Below, piece by piece: positions 36,970 to 48,723 of a DNA stretch of 64,000 bases; the stretch's first letter is position 1, and every line of letters begins with the position of its first letter. Source of the stretch: Coriaria nepalensis (Eukaryota; Streptophyta; Magnoliopsida; Cucurbitales; Coriariaceae); contig CP114498.1 in the NCBI GenBank assembly GCA_027186245.1, forward strand, positions 4,037,501 to 4,101,500, written 5' to 3'. The position numbers and the translations under genes were made by a program. A model generated the notes under the pieces. The model was given only the letters and a program-made list of their open reading frames with translations, had not been told where the DNA came from and did not search any database.

Positions 36970-37636
36970 TATATATAGATATATCAAGCGAGAGTAAATG
37001 GGGGTTACTCTTTTTTCCTTTTCTCTCTCCCTTACTTTTTCTCTAAGGCGATAGGGTTAAGCTGCCACTCCTCAAGCCCCAAGGGTCCTCTCTCAAGCAA
37101 GGACCTTGGCCTCTTCATATCTTTTGATTGCTTTAATCTCTTTTCAAGATTCGTTTTCTTCTATTTAAGAATTTTTTTCAATGTTCTACTAAGTGTTTAG
37201 ATCTCAATAATAGCCTCTTCCCTTCTTTATCCAACCTCTTCCACCCTTTGAATATACTTCAGTCTCAAAACCTTAGGAATGTCAGTGGTGAGCTACATAA
37301 TGTTATGGAGAAGACAAAGAATAAGATGCTTATGAAGTTTTTTCTAATTTGGATATTTGTATTGGATCTTATGGGATTTTGTTTACAAGGAGATAATACT
37401 TGGATTAGGTAGAATTTTCAGGGTTTATTGCCCAAGTTTAAACCACTAGTTATATTCTTGAGCAAGTCTCAAGTTTTCAGATGTGATACTAACGGGTGGG
37501 TATATACACTCCAAATCTCTTTTGGATTTGTTTGAAGAATTCACATTTATAATGGTATTATCTCCCCCATTGAATGTTCATCAATTCTTTTGGCACCAAA
37601 AAAAAAAAAAAAAAATTTGAGTGAGAGTAAGCGTAC
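36970..37636. other. unassigned; no WD40 exon found
   Basis: A stretch of 667 bp between the last LTR and BRWD exon 3. It contains weak ORF fragments in several frames that look retroelement-derived, and a poly-A tract at about 37598-37615. I searched it for WD40 blade sequences and found none. Confidence 0.5.
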
Positions 37637-39115
37637 CACAGTAGACAGCATTGCGGTGTCCTCTTAGCTTCTTGTTATTTTCAATCTTTTGCAAGATGGT
37701 GGATGGCTTAGCAACAGCATAGCATGCAGAGTGAATGGAAGGAGCACGGTGATGTCTACTGAAACCTCCTCCAATTTCCCTTAGAGCTAAGCCGTGTATC
37801 TGATCAGCCTGCATATGAGGCCAACGCAAATAAGCTGGCATAGGCTTAGCTTGCATACTTTCCATGCTTTTATCGCCTGCAAGAATAGGAAGCCAAAGGT
37901 GGAGAAGCAGGTAAGATAATGGATCACGTCATATGAAGGGAAAAAAAGTAGCTATTCAAGGAAAATGTTTCAGCCACAGGCTTCTACGAAGTGTAAAAGT
38001 TCAATATAAGCATAAATGACAATAACTTTCCCTCTAGACATCAAAATGCATAAGTGAAAAAGAATAGAATGAAAAGAAGGGGCTGGAAAAAAGTTTTAAA
38101 TATTTGAAGTAATTTGATGGACAACAAATATATATATATAGATGTATATCACATACATTCCATAAGCGAAAAGGAACCAGTTCCTAGCAATGTGGGAACA
38201 TCGGCTGCATTTGGAGGATTTCCTCCAATCTTGCAATCCAAGGGAAGGACAATACTCAATAATAATTGCTTCATAAGCTTCAACAAGTGATCCTTACCAA
38301 TGTGAGGATACCTAGCAATCAACAATACGGAAGAACATTTCAACACAATATACAAAGATACTTAATAAAGCTACAGCAAGGAGCAGTATCGTCTAAACCT
38401 TATTACAGATCCTAGGTTGTTCTTCAAGAATCAAGGTGTTGGGTCTAAACCTAACTTGGTGACATGTTGGCAGAGGTTATGGGTATCGGGGAGGGATACT
38501 ATTTACCTAACTAGTGAATACTCGACAAAGAAAATATCATATTTATAAGAAAAAGAGAGAAATCAATATTCTTTTCAAATAAACATCCCATAAATTTTCA
38601 ATTCCAATACTAAACAAATTATTACTAAAAGCAGTGTACTTTGGCAAGACATGAGAATCAAAACTATAAAAGGGTCTAAATTACTCGGTAATGTCACTGT
38701 CAGTACACAAAAGGAAAAAATGCAAATGATAGAACAAGACAAACAGGGTGTACCTCTCCACCAGCTTATCATAATCCAAGGGAAAAGAGATTCCATCATC
38801 ACTACGATCTCCACTATGGGCACCGTTCCTTGAAAACCAAGCATGGTATCTTCTAGGGAGGAGTTGATTTTCCAAAAGCTCGTTCAAGAATTGTTTAGAA
38901 GTTCTCCCAAATGGCCCAGAAGATTAAAAATGCATGATAAGAAAGTAGACTTCTCTAACATCTATATCGACATCACCGCAAACAGCACGACTAATAATAT
39001 TATTTTCTTCTTTTTCAAATTGTGTCGTCTCCTCAGCCACCTTACTTGGAAAATTAAAAGGTGCCACACTAAAATAAGGTGCGCCCCCAGAAGATGTGCT
39101 CTTCTTGGGGTCCAT
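37637..39115 (-). pseudogene. BRWD-like relic, 5' block (three exons)
   Basis: Exon 1, 39115-38754: starts MDPKKSTSSGG, contains the conserved VDIDVREVYFLIMHF, then TAA at 38926-38924 where the family has Leu, then NELLENQLLPRRYHAWFSRN and SFPLDYDKLVER. Exon 2, 38311-38157: YPHIGKDHLLKLMKQLL through NAADVPTLLGTGSFSL. Exon 3, 37876-37637: YLRWPHMQADQIHGL, LREIGGGF, HHRAPSIHSACYA, LRGHRNAVYC, reaching the start of the first WD40 blade. All splice sites and phases are intact. The next exon, expected to start with the blade continuation (xIFDRSGRYV in relatives), is absent to the left. Confidence 0.85.
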
Positions 39116-40534
39116 TTTAAATACAGCTGAAACACCAAAAAATGCATCTTATGAATAATCTAACAGCTGAATTATATCAGCTATCAAAGCTTAACTCAAC
39201 CAATTAAGCTAAATTCCATTTCTAGTCAGCTTTTCGATCTTGTAAATTAAAAGGCATTGAATAAGGTAAACCAGCAATACTATGTTAGACATCATATTGT
39301 TCAAAGTACTGAGATAGACAGGTTCCTAAATCCTACTTTTCTCTTTTTCATTCCAATTCCAATGTCTAAGGAATCAGAAGATGGATCTTAAAACATGATG
39401 TAATAAACCAATCATGAATATAAGCAATTATGAAAATTCGTAAACAATATGTGTTAGCTTATTTGATTACACTATAGTTCTGAATTTGAACTTTTACTTG
39501 TAGGGCCCAATACAGAAAGTGATCGAATGGAACTGACAGACGAATATTTCTTGATTAATCAAAATTACAGAAGTAGGGAAAATCCATTAATGAAGAACAA
39601 TCCTTACATACCTTAGAATTGAGTTTATTCAAATAGCATAGTAGAGATGGAAATGAGAAATTGGCCTAGGTTTTTCCAGGCTGAGGAAGAAAAACTCCAC
39701 TCTATGCTCCATAACGACATATCATTCGGGTCGGGTTACTTGCTTGACACTAATTGGCGAGATCAAGGTTGTCGGAATGGCTGTGTTCACACCTCTCACC
39801 AGATTTGTGAAAGCTTTTTTCGGGCCTGTTTCACTGGGCTTAGTTTGGGGCATTTCGTGAGACGTTATCTGTGTTGGGCTTGTTTGGGTCAGGGCCTTTC
39901 TTTTTCTATAAAGCTTATCTAAAATAGAGCTGACTTTTTTGGGCCAACTAGGTTTTGATTCGGATCTCCGAATGTAAGGCCCATTTTTGAAAAAACATCC
40001 ATGTATATAATTCGGACCGCTTTTTAGAATTTAACAAGCTTTCATTTAGACTTTCGACCAATTTAGAAAAGACCATAAAACGACTTACACCAATATTATT
40101 GTTTTCTTAACGTTCTCTACGTTAGCAGGGGAGCAGATTCCATTATTGTTCAATCTATCTTTACCTATCCCTATGTTAATCTTAATTGTTTGTGTATATC
40201 TAATAGTTAAAATATGTATCACATCAACATTATTTAAATTAAGCTCGTATTAATATAAAAGTTTATACAGCTAATACACAAGCTGTATAAAATTTAATTT
40301 AAACCGTTCAGCTATCTTTTAACTTTTAGATCGAATTCTTTTTTTTCCCCAGACTGAGTTCTTTTTTTACATTTACAAACCAAGCTCTTCATCTTCCTTC
40401 CCATACCGAGTTCTTTTTCTTCATTCCTATATCAAGTTCTTTTTCTTTCTTCCCAAACTGAGTTCTTTTTCTTCCTTCCAAGAATGCTTTTAAGTTGGCG
40501 TACGTGATCAAACCATCCTTCTACCATGCGGTTC
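39116..40534. other. former promoter side of the BRWD relic; non-coding
   Basis: This holds the region 5' of the relic's start codon. There is a repeated CAAGTTCTTTTTCTT/GAGTTCTTTTTCTTC motif between about 40330 and 40480 (CTT-rich). No coding exon is supported. Confidence 0.5.
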
Positions 40535-41156
40535 TCAAAGTCTCAAGATCGAGAAGTAAATTTGGAGAAGGTATGTAACTTTACATATCTTTTGGATTAA
40601 GTTGTTAGTGAGGTTGAATATTGAAGATGTAAATATAAGGTTGAATATTGAATATTGCTGACCAATAACTACCCATGAGTAGTGACTTAACTTGGGTGCT
40701 CCAGGAGGGGTAGTTATTGGAGTCAAGTTAAAGGGGGAGTTGATGATGAGTGTTAATGACAACAAATTGAATGCTAGGGGGACCAACCAACGGGTTGGTA
40801 CAGGTGGAGGAAGTCTACTCGGTGGTGACGGATTGGAAGGAGGCAAAGGAGGAGAGTTGGTAAAGGCCATGGTAAGGTAGGGTTAGATAAGGATAAAAAA
40901 TAACTCGTGAGAGTATTTTTGGCTCTGATAACATATAGTAAATAAACCACAAATTGTATTATGACTATTCACGATTACATATAGGAGCAAATTTACAAAT
41001 ATGGTAAAGACAAGACAATAAATACAATTGTATTACAATGATAAAAAGGAAATCACATAGGATATGAAGTGATTATTCTCTTATATAGGTAATACTAAAT
41101 ATCAAATTCAGAACTACATAATAATACCAGATAGATAAGAATTAAAATTTCCAACA
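40535..41156 (-). mobile_element. truncated Copia 5' end (minus orientation): LTR, primer-binding site, Gag start
   Basis: Reading the minus strand: a likely LTR begins TGTTGGAAATTTT at 41156 and runs to about 40933. It is followed by TGTTATCAGAGCC (one base from the usual tRNA-Met primer-binding sequence). About 50 nt later an ATG at 40870 opens a Gag-like N-terminus: MAFTNSPPLPPSNPSPPSRL, later LTLIINSPFNLTPIT and APKLSHYSWVV. The ORF ends at 40535 and the rest of the element is absent. Confidence 0.65.
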
Positions 41157-41397
41157 ACTTTTATCTATTTATTAAAGGGAGAGTTCAATTCTTAGAGGAA
41201 TATATATATTTATCATCAAGGGTGTTAAAATCCTCATAGGGCTATACTTGGTAAGTCCTATAAATAAATACAAATGGTATGCAGTTTACAACTTCATTTG
41301 TTTAAGAGATATTTTTTATCAGGTTTCTAACTTAAGCATTAGAAGCAGTTCTTGGTCACAACATCAACATTCCTATAAGACATTGTTCTTATACTAT

Positions 41398-42300
41398 GAA
41401 CTAACACTCTTCCTTATGTGCATATTAGTTGAATAGATTATATCCCCAATGAAGAGCATGGTTAAAACAAGCAACAACAATTCGACAAACTCTTCATGGC
41501 GTGCAACACACAAGCATCTGAATAATTCCAAACTATGATATCTTCTTAGTCATTGTATAGAAATAGTTATACTTACTTCAATATGGATAACCATATAAGA
41601 AACTCATGGTTTCTATCCCTATTTGAAAGGAAATTTTTTCTCACCTTTCAACTTTTGACAACCATCATATGAATATCCTAGATGTCATTTCTTTATTTTA
41701 TTTACAGATTTAAATACGTAATTCTAAATACAATTTCTAAATAGATGACTTAATTAGTTTATCTTTTAACAGTAAATCATCAGTCCTTAAAGAGTGAGTG
41801 GCCTCTAATTACATTATATAAAATAATTTTACTAAAACTTCACCTTTTCAATTTATTATAATACATATTTTTAAACAGTACAGAGAGTGGTGTAATTAGG
41901 AACATTGAGTAAACAAAAAAATAATACTAATAATTAAAAATTATAAAAATAGCTTAATAAATTATAAATATTAAAACTATTATTTTGATAACTTAGGGAT
42001 TTTATTGTTGAAGATATTATTCTGATATTGAACTAACACTCTTACTTATGTACATGTCAATTGAATAGATTACAGTTTAAGTGAAGAGGATGGTCAAACA
42101 AGCAACAACAATTTTATGAACCCTTAAAGGCATACAAGGCATATAACACGTAAGTATTTTTTTTAACGATGTCTTTTGTTACTTATTGTATTAAAACAAG
42201 TTATAATTACTCCAATATGTATAAGTTGTATACGTAACTCATGATTTATAACACATTTTAAAGGAAAATTTTCCTCGCCTTGAAACTTTGGATGTGGTAT
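41398..42300. repeat. diverged direct duplication, about 270 bp each
   Basis: 41398-41665 and about 42027-42300 are related. Both contain AACTAACACTCTT, TTGAATAGATTA, CAAGCAACAACAATT, ACTCATG, then AAAGGAAAATTTT or a close variant. The intervening DNA is AT-rich. They lie just upstream of the Helitron coding relic and may be part of its non-coding 5' region. Confidence 0.6.
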
Positions 42301-44464
42301 TTTGTCATGGTACAAAGAACATGCAATAAAATGTAATCGATCTGGGTCTCTTTCTTTCTATACTTGCTGTTAAGAAGGAAAAGTGAAACTTTCACCTATT
42401 GCAACGAGCCTAGGCTTTCTAAGATAATTACTTGCCAATGAAATGGATAATAATGATCCACAAAATTTAAATAGAATATAAAGGCATATAATTCAATGTT
42501 CGTTTTTACTTCCATAGGGGCAAGAATGGATAAGGATATCAATAACATAAATGGACCTTATATTTTTAGAATACATAGACAATATCATCACATAATTGAA
42601 TCTTTGCTATCAACTACTAGACATAATCCAAAATTTGCTCTGTTATTTATTTATGATACATAAAATAAAGTTAGCAATCGAATCCAAGAAATTTTAGGAA
42701 ATAATCAATGTGATAGTTCTGACCAATCTATTGTGTAGAGACTTATTGTGATGTTTAATACTCACAATCAACTAGCAAAAGCCTTTCACATTGCCATGGA
42801 TCGGTTTGCGGAAGATGAGTGGCATCATATTCAAATAAAGCTAATAGGGAGTAGAGAAAGGGATTTGATCCAATATAATATTCCACCATCCTCCAAGGTG
42901 GCAACCTTAATCGTGGGAGATTTATCAAACACAATTTGTGAGAGAGATGTAGTAGTTGAACATCAATCTAATAGATTATAAAAAATAACTAATTCGCACC
43001 CCATCATTTATGCTCATGCAATATCCACTTTTATTTCCCTTCGGAGATAATGGTTACCACGAACAAATTCTCCACCAAGTAAACATCAAAAGAAAAATGG
43101 CCAAAAGAAACACAATGACTATGAGAGAGTATTATGCTTATAGAAGTCAAAACATGCGAAATGAGGGAGAAACCATTATTCGAAGAGGCCATCTTGTCTA
43201 GCAATGCATACTTGATACCTAATCTTGCATCAAATAATAAATGCTCAAATAGGATTATGGATATCAACCACAACTTCGAGTAGAGCTATACAATAATATA
43301 CATGATGATGTGATTTGAGGGGACAACACAATCACATATTTTAGGAAAAGGATAGTGCTTCCTGCAACATTAACTAGAGGTCTACACTATATGATCCAAG
43401 ACTATCCAGATGATATGGCTATATGTAGATGGACTGGAAACTCATATGTATTTATTCCATTCACAGCAAATCCTAAATGGATTGAGATTCAGAGCTTCCT
43501 AATTGTAATTTCGAGCCAAAAACCAAAAGATAGAGCATATATTGAATCTATAGTCTTCAAGATCAAATTAGATGAATTGAGACAAGATATCAAGCAAAAC
43601 CAACGCTTTGGCCAAGTTGTTGCAATTACGTCTCACTTTCTTTGATTATATTTTTTTATTCTAATTATTTATTACATTATTGCCTAATAGTTTTTTCTTT
43701 TTTCTTATTTAAAAGAGTTATATATATCATTAAATTCTAGAAGAGAGGCCTTCCCCGTGCACATATTTTGGTCTGACTATCCTCTCAGAATAAATATCCT
43801 TCACCAACAGATATTATCAAAATCATCTCAGCCAAGATCCCAAACAAAGATAGAGATGTATATGCATATGTTGCTGTTTCAAAATTAATGATGCATGTAC
43901 CCTGTGGAGAAGCAAATATACATGCTCCATATAAAGTAAATGGTATATGCAACAAGAAATTTCTACAAAGATTTACGACTGAAACTACAATTGATGAAAA
44001 ATGTTCCTAAATTTATAAGAGGAGATTTTCCTCAAAAGATTTGTGATAAAAAGAGATGCAAAACTAGATGATAGATATGTCATCCCTCATAATATTGATT
44101 TGTTGATCAAATATCAGGCCCATATAAATACAAAACAATGTAACAAATCCAAAGTCATCACATATTTTTTTAAGTATTTAAACAAAGGGTTGGATAGAGC
44201 TACAATAGTTGTACAAGAGAATATTTCGCAAGATGAAATATTGGGTACTACACAAATACCTTAGGTTAATGAAATAAAAACTACCTCGATTATAGATATA
44301 TTTCTATGTGTGAAGTGTGTCGGAGTTAACACATTTGATATTTATTATCGAGTACTAGTGGTTGAAAGATTATCATTTCATTTGGAAGACCAATAACTTA
44401 TAGCATTTAGAGATTTAGAAATCCTACCATGTGTGCTTCATAAGGAAAGTATTAGATGTACGAG

Positions 44465-46626
44465 CACAAAAAATATTTGAGAATCACTCAAGAACATCCA
44501 ATAATAATGACATATCAAATATTAAATTAAATAATAATTTCTACACTTGCTGATACGATCTAGGCTCTGATACCGCTATTAGTTTATAAATAATTTATAA
44601 AGCAGAACCGGTAATTTAAAATTTTTTGAATCCAATCTGAAACGTGACTTAAACTCATAGACATATACCAAGATCGATCATGCAAACATATATCACATAT
44701 ATATTTAATGGAAAGCGCATATAAGTTCTATGAAACAAAAAAGATTAAGATATAAAACATAACAGATCTCCTTACTTCTTTATCATAGCTGAATTTAGTA
44801 GGAAGAATGAGGTGCCCAAGTGTTCACCCTCTAATTGTAATCCACACAGTTCAATTCGCTCAGTATATTTTCTACCATAAGATTCATCACATGATTCAAA
44901 GAGCTCGTGGAAAAGGAAAGGGAAAAGTCTCACTTCTCGCACTTAGGAATTTCGGCCAAGAGGGTAGAATGAACCGTTATTTTGGCCAGCCCCTATTAGA
45001 GTATTTATATAGTACTCTTTTAGGTTTTAGGTTACAAAAAATTAATCTATAACTTTGACATAGTCAATTGTCGACTTAATCAAGGGTTCCCTTAATCTAA
45101 TTAAGTGAATAATGAGTCGTTACTCATCCCCTATGCCATGCTATTCATTGGGCATGTAGCCTAAATTATTAATCTAAATGTTGATTAATTTAGCCTATGA
45201 AATCCAATTAATAAATTAGCCCATTAATACTTTTATGTCTAAATTGCTAATTTCGGACATTCGGGACACTTTTATAGTTAAATAAATAGTCCTGATTTAC
45301 ATTATTAATTTTTAATTAATTAATGTTATGCTTAGTTGTACTAGCAGAGTTGCACGATATTAGATTTAATAAATTAATAATTTATTATTTTGTCTTTATA
45401 GTTATACTATGAGATAAATTATGATTTTACTAATAAAAATTGAAACGGTTTGTTTTCCTTATCCTCGTAAAAAACTTAACTACTTATAAACTTTAATGTC
45501 TATGACCGATTAGGTTTTAAATCACGCCGGTAGGAGGATTTCATAACACTTTATGATTTTATGTAATTCATAATTAGATTCATTTAGCTTTAAAACACAT
45601 TTTAAACTAAATAATTAATTCAATCATCTCATTAGTAATTAAGGCTACCTGAGAGATAAGAAGTAAGCATTTTCCAAAAAACTTGTTAGGACTAATAACT
45701 GTACAATAACAATCATTCTATCTAGCCAATGTCTCGATTCATCATAGAGATTAAAAATATAATAGTTCATATGATTTATCTATCATGGTTTAACTATTAA
45801 ACCATGATAGACAAATCATATGAATTATTATATTTTTAATGAATATAGACAATTGATTTACTGAAACTATTTTTATATCATACTACTTTGCAAAGATTTC
45901 ATTATTCAATAAAGTATACATCTCATAGAACTAAATTCTAAATACGAAAGTGATAGATTCTATCTTGATCACTCGTAACCTTCATGTACAAGATTTTATA
46001 TCCAACGTTTCTCCCTGCTTCACCCTTGGTTATGGTTTATTGAAGTGATGTCAAAATATAAAACTCAGCACATAAGATACTATAATAATCTCAAGTCTAA
46101 GGATTATATGTAATATAGTTGCTAGACAATTTTCAGTAACAATGAGTATTATTACAATTGAAAATTATCTAAGTGTCATGTTTCATACCCTTAGTCTCTA
46201 CTGACCACTCACATATTTATCTAGATGTTCTATTAACATCAATGGTCATAAGAATAACCATCCTAAATATTTTAGGAGATAACATATATGTAGTCTATCT
46301 AGACTATCAGTGTCCCTCTTAATAATCATATGACTATGAATAATTTGTGTCTTAGGATTTAAGCAACTTGCATCTCAACTGATATGATCTTTATCATGGT
46401 CGCAAGTGCATAACTTAAGATACTAGACTTTATTATGATATTTAATAAATAAACATATAATATTAACTCTAACATAATTAATAAACATGATATGTAGATG
46501 AATGCAATTACTATTATTAAACAAATAATAATATCATTAATATTCACAAATAAGATTGTATCTCATTAAAATGTATACTCATTGAGTTTTAACCCAATTG
46601 GTTTGACGAACATACACTTTCATAGG
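44465..46626 (-). mobile_element. large LTR (about 2.05 kb, minus orientation) with primer-binding site, inserted in the Helitron
   Basis: On the minus strand the LTR starts TGAAAGTGTATG at 46622 and ends near 44576. It is immediately followed by GGTATCAGAGCC (44574-44563), a tRNA-Met primer-binding site. Only about 100 bp of internal region (44465-44562) remains and there is no second LTR. The insert is flanked by a 58-bp direct duplication of Helitron sequence. The distal half of the LTR matches the truncated copy at 7830-9074. Confidence 0.7.
45751..45839. repeat. 43-bp near-perfect inverted repeat with 3-nt loop, inside the LTR
   Basis: 45751-45793 and 45797-45839 are reverse complements with two mismatches, both transitions. 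The loop is CTA. The related LTR at 7.9-9.07 kb has the CATGGTTTAACTATTAAA core but not the extra arm, so the hairpin arose within this copy. Confidence 0.85.
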
Positions 46627-48723
46627 TTAGAGATTCAGAAATCCTACCATTTGTGCTTCATAAATAAAGCATTGGATGTACGAGGTTTACTAAATAGATG
46701 CATATGAATTCAATTGATGATTGTGTTAGATCGCTTACTTATGCAGAATTTCCAACTAGATTTGTATGGGATAGACAACAAAAAACCTAGAAGCCAAGAC
46801 AGTTTGAAAAAACTATTAGAAAAAATTAATTATACTCATCCCACTTCTATAGAAATGTACTATGTAAGAATGTTGCTAAATATCATTCACGGATCGCGAA
46901 GTTATGAAGAAATCTAGATAGTTCATAATGTTACACACTCAATATTCAAGTTTGCATGTTATGTCATTGGCTTATTGGATGGGGATAGAGAATGGAATGA
47001 AGCAATATTAGAAGCATCTCAATGAGCAACAGTTGATCAAAACTGTGAAATTTTTATGTTACCATTTTTTGTTTTGTGAAGTATTTAACCCCTAATAGTG
47101 TTGGATAGCAGATTAGAATATCCTATCAAATGATATTTTGTATCAACGACAAAGATTACTTCAGCATCCAGATTTAGAACTAACTGAAGATCAACTACAA
47201 AATTACACTTTTGAGATAGATCTAGATCTCGACTAGGAAGTCTTTAAAAGATTTTGACTCTATGCTAATGCCATATTCAGAATGAGGTAACTTAACAGTA
47301 ACTTAATTAAAGAAGAACAAGCATACGACCAAGAGGAGATGAGGTTAGCACATGGGAAAATGTATCAAAGACTTAATGTAAATTAGAAAATTGTTTCCAA
47401 TGCGGTAATTACGTTTGTAGATTCTAATAAGGGATATTTTTTTTTTTTTTATGGATATGGAGGGACTGGAAAGATGTATCTATACAATACAATTATCACA
47501 AAAATTTGATCGAATAAGGATTTGGTATTTCTTGTTACATCGTCATGTATAATTACACTTTTACTTCTTTGAGGTCGTACAGATTACTCTAGATTCAAAA
47601 TCTCTATTAATCTTTAAAAAAATTCAACTTGCGACATAAAGCAAGGGAGTCGGCTTGCCGAACTTTATGTTTAACGCGATTAATAATATGGGACGAAGCG
47701 CCAATGGACCACATGTATGTCTTTGAGGCAATAAATTGATCTTGTAGAGACATTTTATCAGCAAACAATCTAGAGGCTAGACTTCAATGGAAAGACGATG
47801 TTGTTTGGAGGAGATTTTAGACAAATATTACCAATTGTTCCAAAAGTGAACAGACAGGATGTAGTTTTATCTTCGATAAATAGATAGTATATCTAGAATT
47901 TATGTAGAGTCTTTGTTCTCACAAAAAATATGAGGGTAACAGTGGATTTTGTATCCTCAAGTTGATTATCCTATTTTAAGATATATGTCCTGCAAATTGG
48001 TGATGGAACATTGCCAGCTATTGCAAAAGACGGTGAAGATGAAGAATAATGAGTGAACATTCTTACTGAATTTATTCTTGAAACTCTAACAATCCAATTG
48101 TACAGATAGTTTCTAGAACGTATCTTTTATTTCACCGGTCCCAATCAAATGTATAACTATCCAAAGGAAAAGCTATTTTAACACCGAGAAATGATGACGT
48201 ATCTAGTTGAGTTTTTTAATACATTAAAGTTTCTAGTTTTTTAATATATTAAAGTTTCTAGAAATTTCTAACCACAATCTTAAAAATTAAAAGTCGGAGT
48301 TTCTTTTATGCTTTTAAGAAATGTAAATCAAAAGCTTAGAATGTGTAATGAAACAAGATTAATTATCACACAGTTAAGACACAAAATAATCCAAGCTACG
48401 ATACTTACAGGTCAATCATTACCAATTCTATTCCTCTATAGTTTATTTTGCACGTCTTGTTGAATTAGTGCATGGAGATTGGAGACTAATTTCCAAATCA
48501 AATATAGTTGTCATTTATAAGGTTCAAACAGAATACCATAATGTGATTGATTCATGTGTAGTTCATTTTGGAAAATTGTTACATTTGTGTCTCATCCGCT
48601 AAACGGATCATGGTTTAGGAAATCGAAAATAACAATGATACAACATATAAGGGGGAAAATGAAAAAAATAAATGAAAAAGTAAGAAAAAGAAGAAAAAAG
48701 GAGAGATATATTTAATAACACCA

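Larger units (their letters stand above)
20400..39115 (-). pseudogene. BRWD/PHIP-like WD40-bromodomain gene, inactivated
   Basis: The 5' exons (39115-37637) and 3' exons (29232-20400) are clearly from one gene family: an N-terminal helical module, WD40 propeller, BRWD middle region, cryptic-Tudor-like segment and C-terminal bromodomain. Plant members bind chromatin and resemble human PHIP/BRWD proteins. All exons encoding the WD40 repeats, roughly 400 residues by family expectation, are missing. The matching interval (29233-37636) is filled with Copia debris. In-frame stops occur at 38924-38926, 29136-29138 and 23286-23288, and the acceptor before 29037 has changed from the expected AG to AA. 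Long open stretches persist elsewhere (470 codons at 23071-21662), so decay is incomplete. A functional paralogue is probably elsewhere in the genome. Confidence 0.85.
44407..46684. repeat. 58-bp direct duplication flanking the LTR insert
   Basis: 44407-44464 and 46627-46684 are the same Helitron segment (TTAGAGATTyAGAAATCCTACCAT... GATGTACGAG) with about six differences. This is far longer than a normal 5-bp LTR target duplication. Confidence 0.75.
42530..48700 (+). mobile_element. decayed Helitron (Rep/helicase), split by an LTR
   Basis: Pieces of a Helitron RepHel protein occur in order on the plus strand. They are 42748-42981 (pre-Helitron-like-N region); 43010-43200 (MQYPLLFPFGDNGY, MTMREYYAYRSQNMRNEGET); 43355-43645 (the Helitron-like N domain with LPATLTRG, MIQDYPDDMAICR, FTANPKWIEIQ); 44043-44264 (VIPHNIDLLIKYQAHIN, TYFFKYLNKGLDRATIVVQE); 46700-47000 (LTYAEFPTRFVWDRQ, YVRMLLNIIHG); the Walker A region near 47450 (GYGGTGK); and the helicase end near 48300-48440 (VSFMLLRNVNQKL, IITQLRHKIIQATILTG). 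Numerous stops and shifts make it inactive. I could not identify its 5' TC end or 3' hairpin-CTRR end. It stops within 300 bp of the VPS51 stop codon. Confidence 0.85.
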
